64,000 bases of DNA, taken from Symbiodinium natans. Lineage: Eukaryota; Sar; Dinophyceae; Suessiales; Symbiodiniaceae. Both the position numbers and the translations under genes were made by a program. Where the stretch lies: the NCBI GenBank assembly GCA_905221605.1, contig CAJNDS010002079.1:2410501-2474500 (forward strand), read 5' to 3'. Position 1 is the stretch's first letter. The number at the start of each line of letters is the position of its first letter. The notes under the pieces are model-generated. The model saw only the letters and a program-made list of their open reading frames with translations, was not told where the DNA came from and ran no database searches. Shown piece after piece: positions 1 through 9,884 of the stretch.

Positions 1-544
1 CCGCCAGCTCTCAACGTTGAGGTGGGCCGCCCTGCTGGGTGGGGCCGGCATGGTCACTGCCTTGGCTTCAGGGTGTGGAGGGTTTTTTTGGGGAATCCTA
101 TGCCCTAAACCCTAAACCCTGAGTTTTAATTCGGCCTTAGGATGGGTTGGGGGTGCCGAGGTGCCAGAGTGGACGACTTTGAGTTTCCGGATTTAGGGGT
201 GGGGTTTGGAGTTTAGGGCTTTGGGCTTCCCTAGACCCTCAACCCTGAACCCTGAACCCTAAACCCTCAACCCTAAACCCTCAACCCTGAACCCTAGACC
301 CTAATTAAGCCCCTGAACTCTTCATTAGGTTCAGGTAGAGATTCATGTAGAGCGAAGGCTCTCAGGACTGCGCGCGAGGTTTATTGGGGTGAGGAAGGGG
401 TGCTTCTAGTTTGATGTTGTTCTAGCTCTATATATATATATATATTTATATTTATATCTATTTACTTAATTTATTTGGTTGTTTTTTCTGTGTGTGAAGG
501 ACATTGAACAGCTCCTGTTTTGCCCGCAAACCCCAAACCTCATC

Positions 545-606
545 TGAACCTGACCCTAAACCCTAAACCCTAAACCCTAAACCCTAAACCCTAAACCCTA
601 AACCCT
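545..606. repeat. (CCCTAAA)n array
   Basis: About eight clean CCCTAAA units just upstream of the coding-like island at 616. Confidence 0.95.
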
Positions 607-615
607 GAACCTGAG

Positions 616-684
616 GTTGCCACCTTCACCACTGTGGTGGGCGGGGCGGCGACTGGCGCTGCGGCCGGCTACTACATCACTGAA
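616..684 (+). CDS. Putative internal exon, glycine/alanine-rich hydrophobic segment
   Basis: The island between a CCCTAAA array on the left and a TTTAGGG array on the right is open in a frame reading VATFTTVVGGAATGAAAGYY, which looks like a glycine-zipper membrane segment. The acceptor is CTGAG|GTTGCC and a GC donor is possible at CTGAA|GCTTGC. The gene is not identified. Confidence 0.45.
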
Positions 685-715
685 GCTTGCCTACTTAGAA
701 GCTCTTTTGACGTAG

Positions 716-816
716 GCTTAGGGTTTAGGGTTTAGGGTTTAGGGTTTAGGGTTTAGGGTTTAGGGTTCAGTGTTTAGGGTTCAGGGTTTAGGGTTCAGGG
801 TTTAGGGTTTAGGGTT
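716..816. repeat. (TTTAGGG)n array
   Basis: Six exact units followed by TTCAGGG variants. It directly follows the exon-like island and abuts an inverted-repeat element. Confidence 0.95.
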
Positions 817-823
817 AGTCTAC

Positions 824-908
824 TTGGTATCCCCTGAAACCCTACTACAATCCCCATAACCCACCTTACTAATCCTACCTACTAAGTCACGAGGGGCTTC
901 CAAGTAAA
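824..908. mobile_element. MITE-like element, family 8, uninterrupted copy
   Basis: The ends CTACTTGGTATCCCC and GGGGCTTCCAAGTA form an imperfect inverted repeat. A second copy at 44886-45046 has the same ends and interior but carries a TTTAGGG array, so this copy shows the empty state. Confidence 0.6.
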
Positions 909-1690
909 CAATCCTCAGCTTAGACCCTCAGAACTGAAAGCCTAAACACCAAATGATGTAGGGTTTATGGGTTTTGCTGATGTACAGGGAAAGGGATTGC
1001 TTGTGACATCTCGAATCGTCACTTGTGACATCTTGATTTGTTCATTTCACCTGTGTTTTTGGCACTCGCACAAGAGTCGAGGAAATAGTGTTTTCTCAGA
1101 GAGGTGGCCCTGGAGAGAGCAGCGGCTATTGTCATTAAAACGCTACTGGCAGTACTGCAAATATCATGGGTTCCCTACTACCCCCCCCTCTATACTACTC
1201 CCCACTCCCCCTCCCGCGATTGGCGATTTAGGGACAATTGAGCCTGATAAAGGTTACTTAGGGGGGAGGGGGAGCTGAGCTGGGGTAGTATGGACGGGGG
1301 TGTTGTGGGAGCCCATGAAACTAATTCTACTCTTGTAATGACGCTGACGATAAAGACGATGATTGCGATGATGACGACCATGGTGACGATGATGTTAATT
1401 GGCATGCATGATTTCTGCGCTTCATTTGGTGTATGTTGGTTGCTTCTGTCCTGGTATACGTCTAGAAGCTTCTCCAAGTCGTGTACTGCAAGAGCCGAAG
1501 CCCTAAACTCTAAAGCACCTCATTCCCGTTTTGTGTACAGGTGTGAACTCACGGGTCACCAGCCCAACCCATGTTGAAAATGCAGCCTAAAGCCCGAGCC
1601 ACTAAACCCCGAACACCTAAGTCTACTTTCTGACCCATCTCCTAAATCCCAAACCCCTCAGCCCTGGAGATTCTGGGTTCGGAGTTCCAG
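909..1690. other. Unique intronic or intergenic DNA, no gene recognised
   Basis: Short open frames exist on both strands, but none has a recognisable motif or convincing composition. A GAT/ATG-rich stretch lies at about 1335-1400. Confidence 0.4.
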
Positions 1691-1692
1691 CG

Positions 1693-1772
1693 AGGGAGTT
1701 TAGGGCTTAGGGTTTAGGGTGTAGGGTGTAGGGTACCCTAAACCCCAAACCCTAAACCCTAAACCCTAAACC
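1693..1772. repeat. Head-to-head telomere-like junction
   Basis: A TTTAGGG/TGTAGGG run meets a CCCTAAA run at GGGTACCCTAAAC with no spacer, making a near-perfect palindrome able to fold back. The coding-like island at 1775 follows. Confidence 0.9.
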
Positions 1773-1774
1773 AG

Positions 1775-1842
1775 AGCTGCGCTTGCCAAGGAGTACCTGT
1801 CCATCAACTACCATCTGGATGGCCCCCCGGCTTGGGTGCTGA
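1775..1842 (+). CDS. Putative internal exon
   Basis: The frame reads ALAKEYLSINYHLDGPPAW with no stop. The acceptor is CCCTAAACCAG|A, placed directly at the end of the telomere-like array, and the donor may be CTGA|GTAGGC. The product is unknown; it may belong with the islands at 2026-2957. Confidence 0.5.
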
Positions 1843-2025
1843 GTAGGCAACCCTGTGAACCTCACCGGGGTACCACCAAGCCTTAAACCCCAAACCTCTT
1901 CAACCTAAACCCTAAACCTTAATGCCTTAAACCCCAAACCTCTTCGACCTTAACCCTAAACCCTAAACCCTAAACCCCTACACCCAAAACCCCCTAAACC
2001 TTAGGCCCTGCAAGCGTAACTGTTA

Positions 2026-2075
2026 GCGTTTTCCTTTGAGAAGTCAAGTTACTGCCTGGCTTGCAAGACTCCGAG
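2026..2075 (+). CDS. Putative internal exon with telomeric donor
   Basis: The frame reads FSFEKSSYCLACKTP. The donor is CCGAG|GTTTAGAG, the first unit of the TTTAGGG array that follows. Product unknown. Confidence 0.45.
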
Positions 2076-2150
2076 GTTTAGAGTTTAGGGTTTAGGGTTC
2101 AGGGTTCAGGGTTTAGGGGCCTTCGCCAGACCCCCATCACCCGATCCCAG

Positions 2151-2213
2151 GCATCATGCTCAGATATCTGCTGAACGTGAAGATGCAGGCTGGTTTGCAG
2201 GGATGGTCGACAG
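2151..2213 (+). CDS. Putative internal exon
   Basis: The acceptor is GATCCCAG|GC and the frame reads IMLRYLLNVKMQAGLQGW. A GC donor, GACAG|GCCCCAG, precedes a CCCTAAA array. The flanking order, G-rich left and C-rich right, is the reverse of the common one. Confidence 0.45.
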
Positions 2214-2220
2214 GCCCCAG

Positions 2221-2281
2221 GCCCTAAACCCTAAACCCTAAACCCTAAACCCTAAACCCTAAACCCTAAACCCTAAACCCC
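2221..2281. repeat. (CCCTAAA)n array
   Basis: Eight clean units. Confidence 0.95.
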
Positions 2282-2371
2282 GTAAGATTTCCCTGCAAAA
2301 TTTCGGGACTGACATGAAGGCCCCAAATCTTCAACCCTAAGCCCGAAACTTGCCACCCTCCCCGCGTGCAG

Positions 2372-2417
2372 GTTTGGGTAGGTGTCGGATTCGTTTCTGG
2401 GCTGATGGACTTCAAGG
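2372..2417 (+). CDS. Putative internal exon with telomeric donor
   Basis: A good acceptor (CCCGCGTGCAG|G after pyrimidines) opens a frame reading VWVGVGFVSGLMDFK, and the exon runs straight into GTTTAGGG repeats as donor. Hydrophobic; product unknown. Confidence 0.55.
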
Positions 2418-2536
2418 GTTTAGGGTTTAGGGTTTAGGGTTTAGGGTTTGGGGTTTGGGGTTTGGGGTTCGGGGTTCGGGGTTTAGGGTTTCGCGTTTAG
2501 GGTTTAGGGTTTAGGGTTAGGGTTTAGGGCTTAGGG
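2417..2536. repeat. (TTTAGGG)n array with TTTGGGG and TTCGGGG variants
   Basis: About 16 units; variants are clustered in neighbouring units rather than scattered. Confidence 0.93.
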
Positions 2537-2704
2537 GTAGAATCTGTGCAGGCTGCTCTTGTGTCTGCATAGCTGTGTGAAGGGCTCTGTGTGCACAAAC
2601 GAACCTTGAACCAACCTTATACCCGAAACAGGCACACCCCGGAATTTGGGTCCAACACCCCCTGCTGCACACGGCTTACAGGAATTAAGCATCTAAGGGC
2701 GTGC

Positions 2705-2852
2705 AGGTTTAGGGTTTAGGGCCTAGGGTTGAGACCCTAAACCCTAAACCCTAAACCCTAAACCCTAAACCCTAAACCTTAAACCCTAAACCCTAAACCC
2801 TAAACCCGAAACCCTAGACCCTAGACCCTAAACCCTAATAACCCTAAACCCT
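2705..2852. repeat. Inverted telomere-like array, TTTAGGG then CCCTAAA
   Basis: Three to four TTTAGGG-type units are followed almost immediately by about 16 CCCTAAA units. A transcript would fold into a hairpin here. The whole may be a compact intron between GTGCAG|GTTTAGGG and the acceptor at 2891. Confidence 0.88.
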
Positions 2853-2892
2853 GCAAGCTCTAGAACCCGAGGCTTGATGTAGAAGTCCGCAG

Positions 2893-2957
2893 CAGGCATT
2901 GGGCCAGCAGATCCTCTACGCCATTGAGGGCGCACTCGATTTCGAGCTGCCGCGGCC
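2893..2957 (+). CDS. Putative exon, possibly terminal
   Basis: The acceptor is GTCCGCAG|CAG and the frame reads QALGQQILYAIEGALDFELP. The donor may be GGCC|GTGAGG; if it is not used, the frame stops at TGA three bases later. A TTTAGGG array follows. Confidence 0.5.
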
Positions 2958-2963
2958 GTGAGG

Positions 2964-3053
2964 GGGTTTAGGGTTTAGGGTTTAGGGTTTAGGGTTTAGG
3001 GCTTAGGGTTTAGGGTTTAGGGTTTAGGGTTTAGGGTTTAGGGTTTAGGGTTC
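2964..3053. repeat. (TTTAGGG)n array
   Basis: About 12 nearly exact units. Confidence 0.95.
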
Positions 3054-3059
3054 ACTTTG

Positions 3060-3150
3060 CGCCAAATGGCTGCGACTGCAACCCTGGGCCTGTCAAGCGG
3101 CCGGCCGCAAAAAGCAGCAGCAGCAGCAGCTTGGGCATCTCCTTGGTGCA
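3060..3150. other. Island open on both strands, containing (GCA)n
   Basis: The segment between a TTTAGGG and a CCCTAAA array is open on both strands. On + it reads MAATATLGLSSGRPQ and on - it reads an alanine tract, because of a GCA repeat at about 3113-3128. Coding strand cannot be decided. Confidence 0.35.
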
Positions 3151-3151
3151 T

Positions 3152-3311
3152 CAACCCTAAACCCTAAACCCTAAATCCCAAACCCTAAACCCTAAACCCT
3201 TAACCCTTAACCCTAAACCCCAAACCCTAAGCCCTAAACCCTAAGCCCTAAACCCCAAACCCTGAACCCTAAACCCTAAACCCTAAACCCTAGCCCTAAA
3301 CCCTAAAACCC
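3152..3311. repeat. (CCCTAAA)n array with CCCTTAA and CCCTAAG variants
   Basis: About 22 units, the central ones degenerate. Confidence 0.93.
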
Positions 3312-3343
3312 TTTCTACAACCCTAAGCCCGGATTGGTTTAAG

Positions 3344-3390
3344 CCTCAAGCGGCTTTGGGCTTGAAATGTGCTGCCTCTCGTTTCGATAG
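3344..3390 (+). CDS. Putative internal exon with telomeric donor
   Basis: The frame reads PQAALGLKCAASRFD and the donor is GATAG|GTTTAGGG. The acceptor TTTAAG|CC is plausible. Product unknown. Confidence 0.45.
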
Positions 3391-3497
3391 GTTTAGGGTT
3401 TAGGGTTTAGGGTTTAGGGTTTAGGGTTTAGGGTTGAGGGTTGAGGGTTGAGGGTTTAGGGTTTAGGGGTTAGGGTTTAGGGTTTAGGGTTGAGGGG
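3390..3497. repeat. (TTTAGGG)n array
   Basis: About 15 units with TTGAGGG variants, ending in a G run. Confidence 0.94.
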
Positions 3498-3505
3498 GGG
3501 GGAGT

Positions 3506-3618
3506 CTTGGTAGCCCGGTGGTACCCTTTTTCAATTTTTTGTTTAAGTTTGCCCTATACTGAAATAGCCAGCCCCAGAAAGGGTACCCTTTTTAGACTAT
3601 GCTTCCTGGGCTACTTGA
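3506..3618. mobile_element. MITE-like element, family 1
   Basis: The ends CTTGGTAGCCCGGTGGTACCC and a matching ...GGGTACC...GGGCTACTTG form an inverted repeat of roughly 110 bp overall. Related copies are at 13288, 25691, 38947 and 41003. Confidence 0.7.
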
Positions 3619-3822
3619 AAGGGTATTTACCAAACTAAGGGGTGCAGAATGCTCTAATCTGTATTCAAGAAATCACAAACAGGGTGCCCCCTCAATTTCG
3701 GAAACCCTCCTACATACTATGGCCTGTAGGGGCTAAGGGCTGTAGGCTGTTTGAAATACTTGGGCACGCTTAGCTTTACCTGAAGATTCCACCGCCTGCT
3801 TGTTTGCAGGTGTGAAAAGAGC
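3619..3822. other. Unique non-coding DNA
   Basis: No convincing exon or repeat seen between the MITE and the next telomere-like array. Confidence 0.4.
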
Positions 3823-3984
3823 CCTAAACCCTAAACCCCAAACCCTGAACCCTGAACCCTAAACCCTACAAACAGGACGATCTTCAACCCTAAGCACCCG
3901 ACAGCCCTAAGAAAACCTAAACCCTGAGAACACTAAGAACCCTAAGAACTCTTAAGCCTCAAAAGAAGTTGTAAGCCTTAAGAA

Positions 3985-4126
3985 ACCCTCAACCCCAAAC
4001 CCTCACCCTAAACCCTCGACCCTGAACCCCAAACCCCAAACCCCAAACCCTAAACCCGAAACCCTAAACCCAAAACCCTAAACCCTAAACCCTAAACCCT
4101 AAACCCTAAACCCTAAACCCTAGACC
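3985..4126. repeat. (CCCTAAA)n array with CCCCAAA variants
   Basis: About 20 units, degenerate at the left and clean at the right. Confidence 0.93.
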
Positions 4127-4226
4127 CTTCTTCCTCCTGACTTTTGTGGGCTCAAGAATCGGGGCGCCTATTTGGGGTGACTCCGCCGGGGCTTGACTCC
4201 GGGGATTCCTCCAAACCAGGCCTCTG

Positions 4227-4635
4227 GGTTTAGGGTTTCGGGTTTCGGGTTTAGGGTTTAGGGGTTTAGGGTTTAGGGGTTATTGGTCAGGATTTAGGGT
4301 TTAGGGTTTAGGGGTTTAGGGGTTTAGGGGTTCAGGGGTTTAGGGGTGTAGGGGTTTAGGGGTTTTAGGGGTTTAGGGGTTTAGGGGTATAGGGGTTTTA
4401 GGGGTTTAGGGGTTTAGGGGTTTAGGGGTTTAGGGGTTTAGGGGTTTATGGGGTTTATGGGGTTTATGGGGTTTATGGGGTTTATGGGGTTTATGGGGCT
4501 TAGGGATTGAGGGCTTAGGGTTTAGGGGTAGGCCTTGGGAGGATTTAGGGTTTAGGGGTTTAGGGGTTTAGGGGGTTTAGGGGTTTAGGGTTTAGGAGTG
4601 TTTTGGTGTTTAGGGTGTTAGGGTTTAGGGGCTTG
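4227..4635. repeat. Long telomere-like array with 8-bp and 9-bp variants
   Basis: Starts as TTTAGGG, becomes mainly TTTAGGGG, then six copies of TTTATGGGG at about 4444-4497, then TTTAGGG(G) again. The blocks of identical variants indicate local tandem expansion. Confidence 0.93.
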
Positions 4636-5458
4636 CCGGGATTTAGGATTTCGGGGTTTCGGATTCAGAGCTTGTTGGGGTTTCGATAGGGTTTGAGCGA
4701 CTCTTGGGGTTGTAGGGTGAGGGTTTAGGGTTGAGGGCTTCCAGTCAAAGGTAGTTGAGAAAAAGTAGTGAAAGCTGTAGACTGCAACCCGTAGTGAAGC
4801 CTTGTTACTATACCAAGTATAGTTAAGGGACCCTAAACCCTAAACCCTAAACTCAAAACCCTAAACCCTAAACCCTAACTTAGGATCCTCAGAAACCAAT
4901 CTAGGGTCCTTGTTAGGCTGATTTTGTGTCCTCTGCTGAAAGTTGGATGGTTGCTCAACAGAGCTTCTGGCTGGAGATGAAGTCCAATGTCCTTTGGGTG
5001 TTCCAAGCGAAGTTGAAGGCTTGGCGCCTATCCGACAGAGACCTCCAGACCAGCAGCCGGAGCAGTTCACAGGAGGATCTCACGGGCTTCGCGGCACAGG
5101 CGGTGCACTTCAAGGTGCTTGGGAAGCAGGATGGAGATGCCTTGTGGACCCTAGGTCACATGGATAAAAAAGAGATGGGCACAGGATCGACTATGGAGAC
5201 ACTCACCATTTTTGCCGCAGATGCACTGGTTGCGGAGAGCGTGGCACCTCCACTGTTCATGGGCTTCCCTAAAAAACAAAACCCTGGAGCCCTATAAGCC
5301 CTAAAGCCCTAAAGCCCTAAAGCCCGAAGCCCCAAAGCCTTCGAGTGCCTGTGGTCGAGAATACTCTGGCTTCTGGTGTGTCTCGTTTTACATCGTGTTT
5401 TGGTGGCGTTGGGGGTGGCATCTCCGCATCCTATGGCGTTCAGCTGGCCTCAACCCTA

Positions 5459-5507
5459 AACGCTAAACCCTAAACCCTAAACCCTAAACCCTAAACCCTA
5501 AACCCTC
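5459..5507. repeat. (CCCTAAA)n array
   Basis: Seven units, ending 5 bases before an acceptor-like CCCCAG. Confidence 0.94.
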
Positions 5508-5512
5508 CCCAG

Positions 5513-5602
5513 GGGATGGCAAACCCAACTCCGAACTTGAAGCTGGCGCAGTCTCCTCGGCGCGGAAGCCCGGGGCGTGCGGACAGAGGGGGCGAGTTAT
5601 GG
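5513..5602 (+). CDS. Putative internal exon with telomeric donor
   Basis: Acceptor CCCTCCCCAG|GG lies directly after the CCCTAAA array, and donor ATGG|GTTTAGGG begins the next array. The frame reads DGKPNSELEAGAVSSARKPG and stays open to the donor. A textbook C-array, exon, G-array unit. Product unknown. Confidence 0.55.
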
Positions 5603-5739
5603 GTTTAGGGTTTAGTGTTTAGGCTTTGGGGTTTGAGGTTTGGGGGTTTAAGGTTTAGGGCTAGGGTTTATGGTTTAGGTGGTAGGGTTTAGGGATTCAG
5701 GGGATTCAGGGGATTAGGGGATTCAGAGGGCTCAGTTAG

Positions 5740-6540
5740 ATCTAAGGGCTCAAAGGCTTCGGGGTTATGGGTCTTCTTCGTCACGCTCTTGTTTGCTACG
5801 GCTTGCTCTCAGGTTGCAACATGTGCGCCACCTTCTAAACCCTAAAACCTGAACCCTGTGAGTAGAAACGGGTCTATAGCGTTTAGGGTTCAGGGTTCTG
5901 TTGATTTGGGGTGTAGGTATATGTTGAGGGGTTAGAGGGTACCTAAAGCCCAAGCAAAAGCCCTGTTCGCACCTCAGCAGCCCCACACGCCACACGGAGC
6001 CTCCTTCTGTCAGAGTTCGTAAGCTACATCCGCCGAACAAAAGCGCATGTTTCATAGGTCGGCCATTGCAGGTGTATAAGTTCAAGGCTTAGGATTTAGG
6101 GTGACCCTAGGGCTTAGGGTTTAGGGTTTAGAGTCCCTGCCCCCCCCCCCCCCCCCCCCCCCCACAAAAAAAAAACTCTGCTCCGTCCGGCCAAGGTGTT
6201 CGCAAGGGCAGCGATCCCCGCGGCCGACGCTGTCGAACTTTGGGGCGTTCGTACCGAGGTTTCCCCCCCTCCCGCCCCGCTAGGGTTTAGGTTTTTTTTG
6301 GGTTGAGGGCTTAGGGCTTGGGGTTTATAGGGTTATAGGGTTTATAGGGTTATAGGGTTTATAGGGTTTATAGGGTTTATTGGGTTTATTGGGTTTTTTG
6401 GGTTTAGGGTTTATAGGGTTTATAGGGTTTAGGGTTGGGCTGAGGATTTGGGGGTGTACTGTTGAACCCTAAACCCTATAAAGCCCCAGTTTGTCCGGCT
6501 CTAGGTCCCGGGGACCCCACTAGCACTATGCGTAGACCCT
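5740..6540. other. Telomere-like repeats, homopolymers and unique DNA
   Basis: Holds a C23 homopolymer followed by an A run (6140-6175), TTTATAGGG nonamers (6325-6430) and degenerate TTTAGGG units. No exon is recognised. Confidence 0.6.
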
Positions 6541-6542
6541 CT

Positions 6543-6625
6543 GGGTTTAGGGTTTAGGGTTTAGGGTTAGGGTTTAGGGTTTAGGGTTTAGGGTTTAGGT
6601 TTTAGGGTTAGGGTTTAGGGTGTTG
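6543..6625. repeat. (TTTAGGG)n array
   Basis: About 11 units, some shortened to TTAGGG. Confidence 0.93.
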
Positions 6626-6639
6626 AAGGGGGGTTACCA

Positions 6640-7310
6640 AGCATTTGGGCTTACTGCTTTTGCAAGTGTTTAGCTATGTGTTTAGCTACAGCGCTGAGTT
6701 TCATGGCTTTCAAGGTTTTCGTCGTTATCGGCTTTTTGGGTCTGACGTAAACTCTGAATCCCAGAACCGCGGGGCTTACAAATGATGGCGGTCTCGGTGG
6801 GGGGGTCTCCATGAAGGCGGACAGGCCGAGGGCGGATAAGGATTTAGGGTTTCGGGGTGGCTCTTAGAGTTTCGGATTTCGGGTAATTATGGCAGTGCTA
6901 AGGCCCCCCCCCCCCCCCCCCCCCGGCAAGGGATCATGTTGTGCCTTGAGCCCTTTACTTTGGGCCCCAAATCATTTCTAAATCAAGCAAGGATTACATA
7001 CGCCAGGCTCATCTGATTCTTATTGGGGTTTTTCCGGGGGGGGGGGGGGGGGGGGGGTAGTACCCCTTTTAACCCCACACAGAAAACAATACCTCAAAGG
7101 GACCCCCCCAAAAAGGGTACCCCTATTGTCGGGAAACCCCATATGAAGCGGGTAAGGTTTTGAGGCCTTGGTGAGGGTGTTTCGAGACATGGGTGAATGT
7201 GGTATACCAATATTGGTGTTGCTGTGGGGATGCCAGCAATTAAGCCTTACTTCACATGAACTAGACAACTTTAAGGGTTGGGCGTATAAACCCTGAACCC
7301 GTGTCATATG
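6640..7310. other. Unique DNA with poly-C and poly-G tracts
   Basis: A C22 tract at 6903-6924 and a G22 tract at 7036-7057 face each other about 110 bp apart and could pair. Coding potential is not convincing. Confidence 0.5.
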
Positions 7311-7321
7311 AGTAAACCCTA

Positions 7322-7437
7322 ACAGGCCCTAACCCCTAAACCCCACACCCTAAACCCTAAACCCTAAACTAGGCCCTAAACTTAAACCTTAAACCCTAAA
7401 CCCTAAACCCTAAACCCTAAACCCTAAACCCTAAACC
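7322..7437. repeat. (CCCTAAA)n array
   Basis: About 15 units; the last seven are exact. Confidence 0.94.
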
Positions 7438-7454
7438 CAACTTGCTTCCTGGCC

Positions 7455-7500
7455 ATGGCGCTGCGCGGACGTATGAAGTTCAGGCTGATCCCTGCTGCAG
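7455..7500 (+). CDS. Putative exon starting with ATG
   Basis: GGCCATGGCG is a strong start context and the frame reads MALRGRMKFRLIPAA, a basic N-terminus. A GC donor may follow (CTGCAG|GCGGGT); without splicing the frame runs to TAA near 7576. It could be a first exon. Confidence 0.4.
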
Positions 7501-7751
7501 GCGGGTGGGGTGAGGGTTCCCAGCCCCTGCACGTAGAGGGACTCTGCGTCTTTCCATGGATGAGTCTACCTATATAATAGGGTTTAGGGTTTAGGGTTTA
7601 GGGTTTAGGGACTGGCCTGAAACCCTCAGTAATCCCCGCTGCAAAAGGCCCAAAACCCACGCAAGCTCTACGAATGATTCTGAACAAATCCTTAAGGGTT
7701 TAGGGTTTAGGGCTTGGGGTGTAGGCTTTATTAGGGGATAGGGTTTAGGGT

Positions 7752-7870
7752 CCGAAAGCCCTCACCCTCTTCATAGCTCTCATCCTCAAAACGGTTCTTA
7801 ACCTTTGATTGCTTAGGGCGTCAAGGTTTTGGGGCGTACGGGCTTAGAAGACTGAAAAGCTCGCAGCGGT
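7752..7870. repeat. Inverted copy of the segment at 8390-8515
   Basis: Read on the - strand, this segment matches 8390-8515 closely, including a shared CAACCTTTGATTGCTTAGGGC-like core. With 8168-8250 it makes three related copies within 800 bp. Confidence 0.6.
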
Positions 7871-8167
7871 TTGAAAACTCGGTTGGCTCACCACAAGTCA
7901 CCGAAATGAATGTCCATGAATTTTCAGAGCACAGAAAACAACAAGTTGCTGTTGCTTCAGCACACTAGTTTGGAGCTACATGAAGTAGGGTACACATTTC
8001 TTGCACCCCCAAAAGGACACCCCATATATACACTCGCCAATATTATGCAGGAACCTTATATGCACTCACCAAGAAGAGTAATATAGACCCTGTTTCATAC
8101 AAGGTTAAGTTAGGTTTCAGGGTCACAGTATGGACTGCTCTTGGAATTATCCGCTGATGACGTTGTG

Positions 8168-8515
8168 CGAGCCCGACACTCGCGCGTTGGTTTAAAACAT
8201 TGTAATGTTCGGTACCGGTTGTAAGCCTTTGCAGTCTTCTAAGCCCCCTACACCCCCAAACCTCGAAGCCCTAAGGCCCCAATTAAGCCCTAAACAAGCC
8301 TTAGGGTTTAGGGTGTGAAGTTTAGGGTTTAGGGTGAAAACTGCGCAAAAGCATGGTATTCGACACTCGCGCGTTTGCCGAAGCCCTGTTGTCAATACCC
8401 GTTGTAAGCCTTTTCAGTCTTTTTGTCCCCTACGCCCCAAACCCTTTAAGCCCTAAGCAATCAAAGGTTGAGAGCCGCTTTGAGGATGAAAGCCACGAAG
8501 ATGGTGAGGGCGAAT
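8168..8515. repeat. Direct repeat pair around a telomere-like array
   Basis: CGACACTCGCGCGTT and GTTGTAAGCCTTT...CAGTCTT occur at about 8174-8240 and again at 8370-8425, separated by degenerate TTTAGGG units. The second copy continues into the sequence found inverted at 7752. Confidence 0.6.
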
Positions 8516-9084
8516 GGACCCTAAACCCTATCCCCGAAACCCTGCACCCTCAGCCCTAAGCCCTGAACCCTTACGGGTTTGTTCAGGATGGGTTGGTATA
8601 GAGCTTGCGTGGATACATCGGAAAAATGCGTTTGATTCCCCTTTATGGACACTGAGAGTCATACTTGCTTCTTTCCCATGTTTCTTGCGCGCGTGCTGCA
8701 ACATCCGTCTCTGAATGCAATCTCTTCACTGCCTTACGAATCCAGAAAGTCGAGTTGGAGAAGGAAAAGAGGGAAGCCTCGAAAAAAGGGCCGGCATTGC
8801 CCCGGTGACCTTACTTTGTGAACCAAAAACAGCACACTCCTAACAAACCTACTAAAGCCTGAGCCCCCTAAAGCCTGAGCCCCAAACAGCCTATAAACCG
8901 GAACCCCCTAAAAAGCTTACACCCTAGATCCCTAAACCGTGAACCCTCAAGCCTAAACCCTACACCCGAACCCTGAACCCTGAACCCTGAGCCCTAAACC
9001 CTATCCCTAAACCCTTCACACAGGCCGCCGGCTGCGCTCTTTCACCTCCCGGGAACCCGAGTCTGCAGTCCGGTCCTTGGTAGG

Positions 9085-9550
9085 GGGGGTTTTGGGGTTC
9101 TGGGGTTTAGGGCTTAAAGGTTTATGGTTTAGGGTGGGGAGTTTAGGGTTCTAGGGCTTAAAGGTTTAGGGTTAAATAATTTAGTTAGGCTTGAAGGTTT
9201 TGGGGTGTAGGGTTTTAGGGGTTTGTGGGTTCTAGGGGCTTAGAGATTCGGGTTTTAGGGCTCTATAGACTCTATAGGGGTTCTAGAGGCTTGGGCTTGC
9301 GGGTTTCGGAAGTCTGGGGTCTGGGGATGCTTTTGGGTTGTAGAGGTTTGGGGGTTTGAGGTTTCGTGGTTTTAGGTTTAGGGTTTAGGGTTTGGAGGTT
9401 GGGGTTTGGTTTCGTGGTTTTAAGGTTTTGGGTTGTTTTGGTGTTCTAGGGATTTGGGGTTTCGCGTTTGGCCAAGCACTGGCTGGGAAGCCCTGTGTGG
9501 TAGGGTTTGGGGTTTAGGGTTTAGGGCTTAGGGCTTAGGGCCTAAGGGCC
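9085..9550. repeat. Degenerate G-rich telomere-like region
   Basis: Long G/T-rich DNA dominated by decayed TTTAGGG, TTTGGGG and TTAGGGC units. No coding island is visible inside. Confidence 0.7.
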
Positions 9551-9815
9551 TAAGGGCTTACAGGGCTTATAGGGCTTATAGGGCTTGCAGCTTGTAGCTT
9601 GCAACTGTGTATCAGCTGCCAAGGATAAACCCTAAACCCTAAACCCTGAACCCTAAACCCTGCCACACAGAGTCAGCACCCCTTGATCTGGAGATGAGGG
9701 ATGGGCACCCGGTTCTCGTTTTATGTCAGGCTCAACCCTAAACCCTAAACCTTGCGCCCCAAAAACCCTCCAGGCCAATTCTTTTGTCTGCAGCCCAGCT
9801 TCCTGTCAAAGTAAC

Positions 9816-9882
9816 CTAAACCCTAAGCCCTAAACCCTAAACCCTAAACCCTAAACCCTAAACCCTAAACCCTAAACCCTAG
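9816..9882. repeat. (CCCTAAA)n array
   Basis: About nine units. Confidence 0.95.
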
Positions 9883-9884
9883 TT

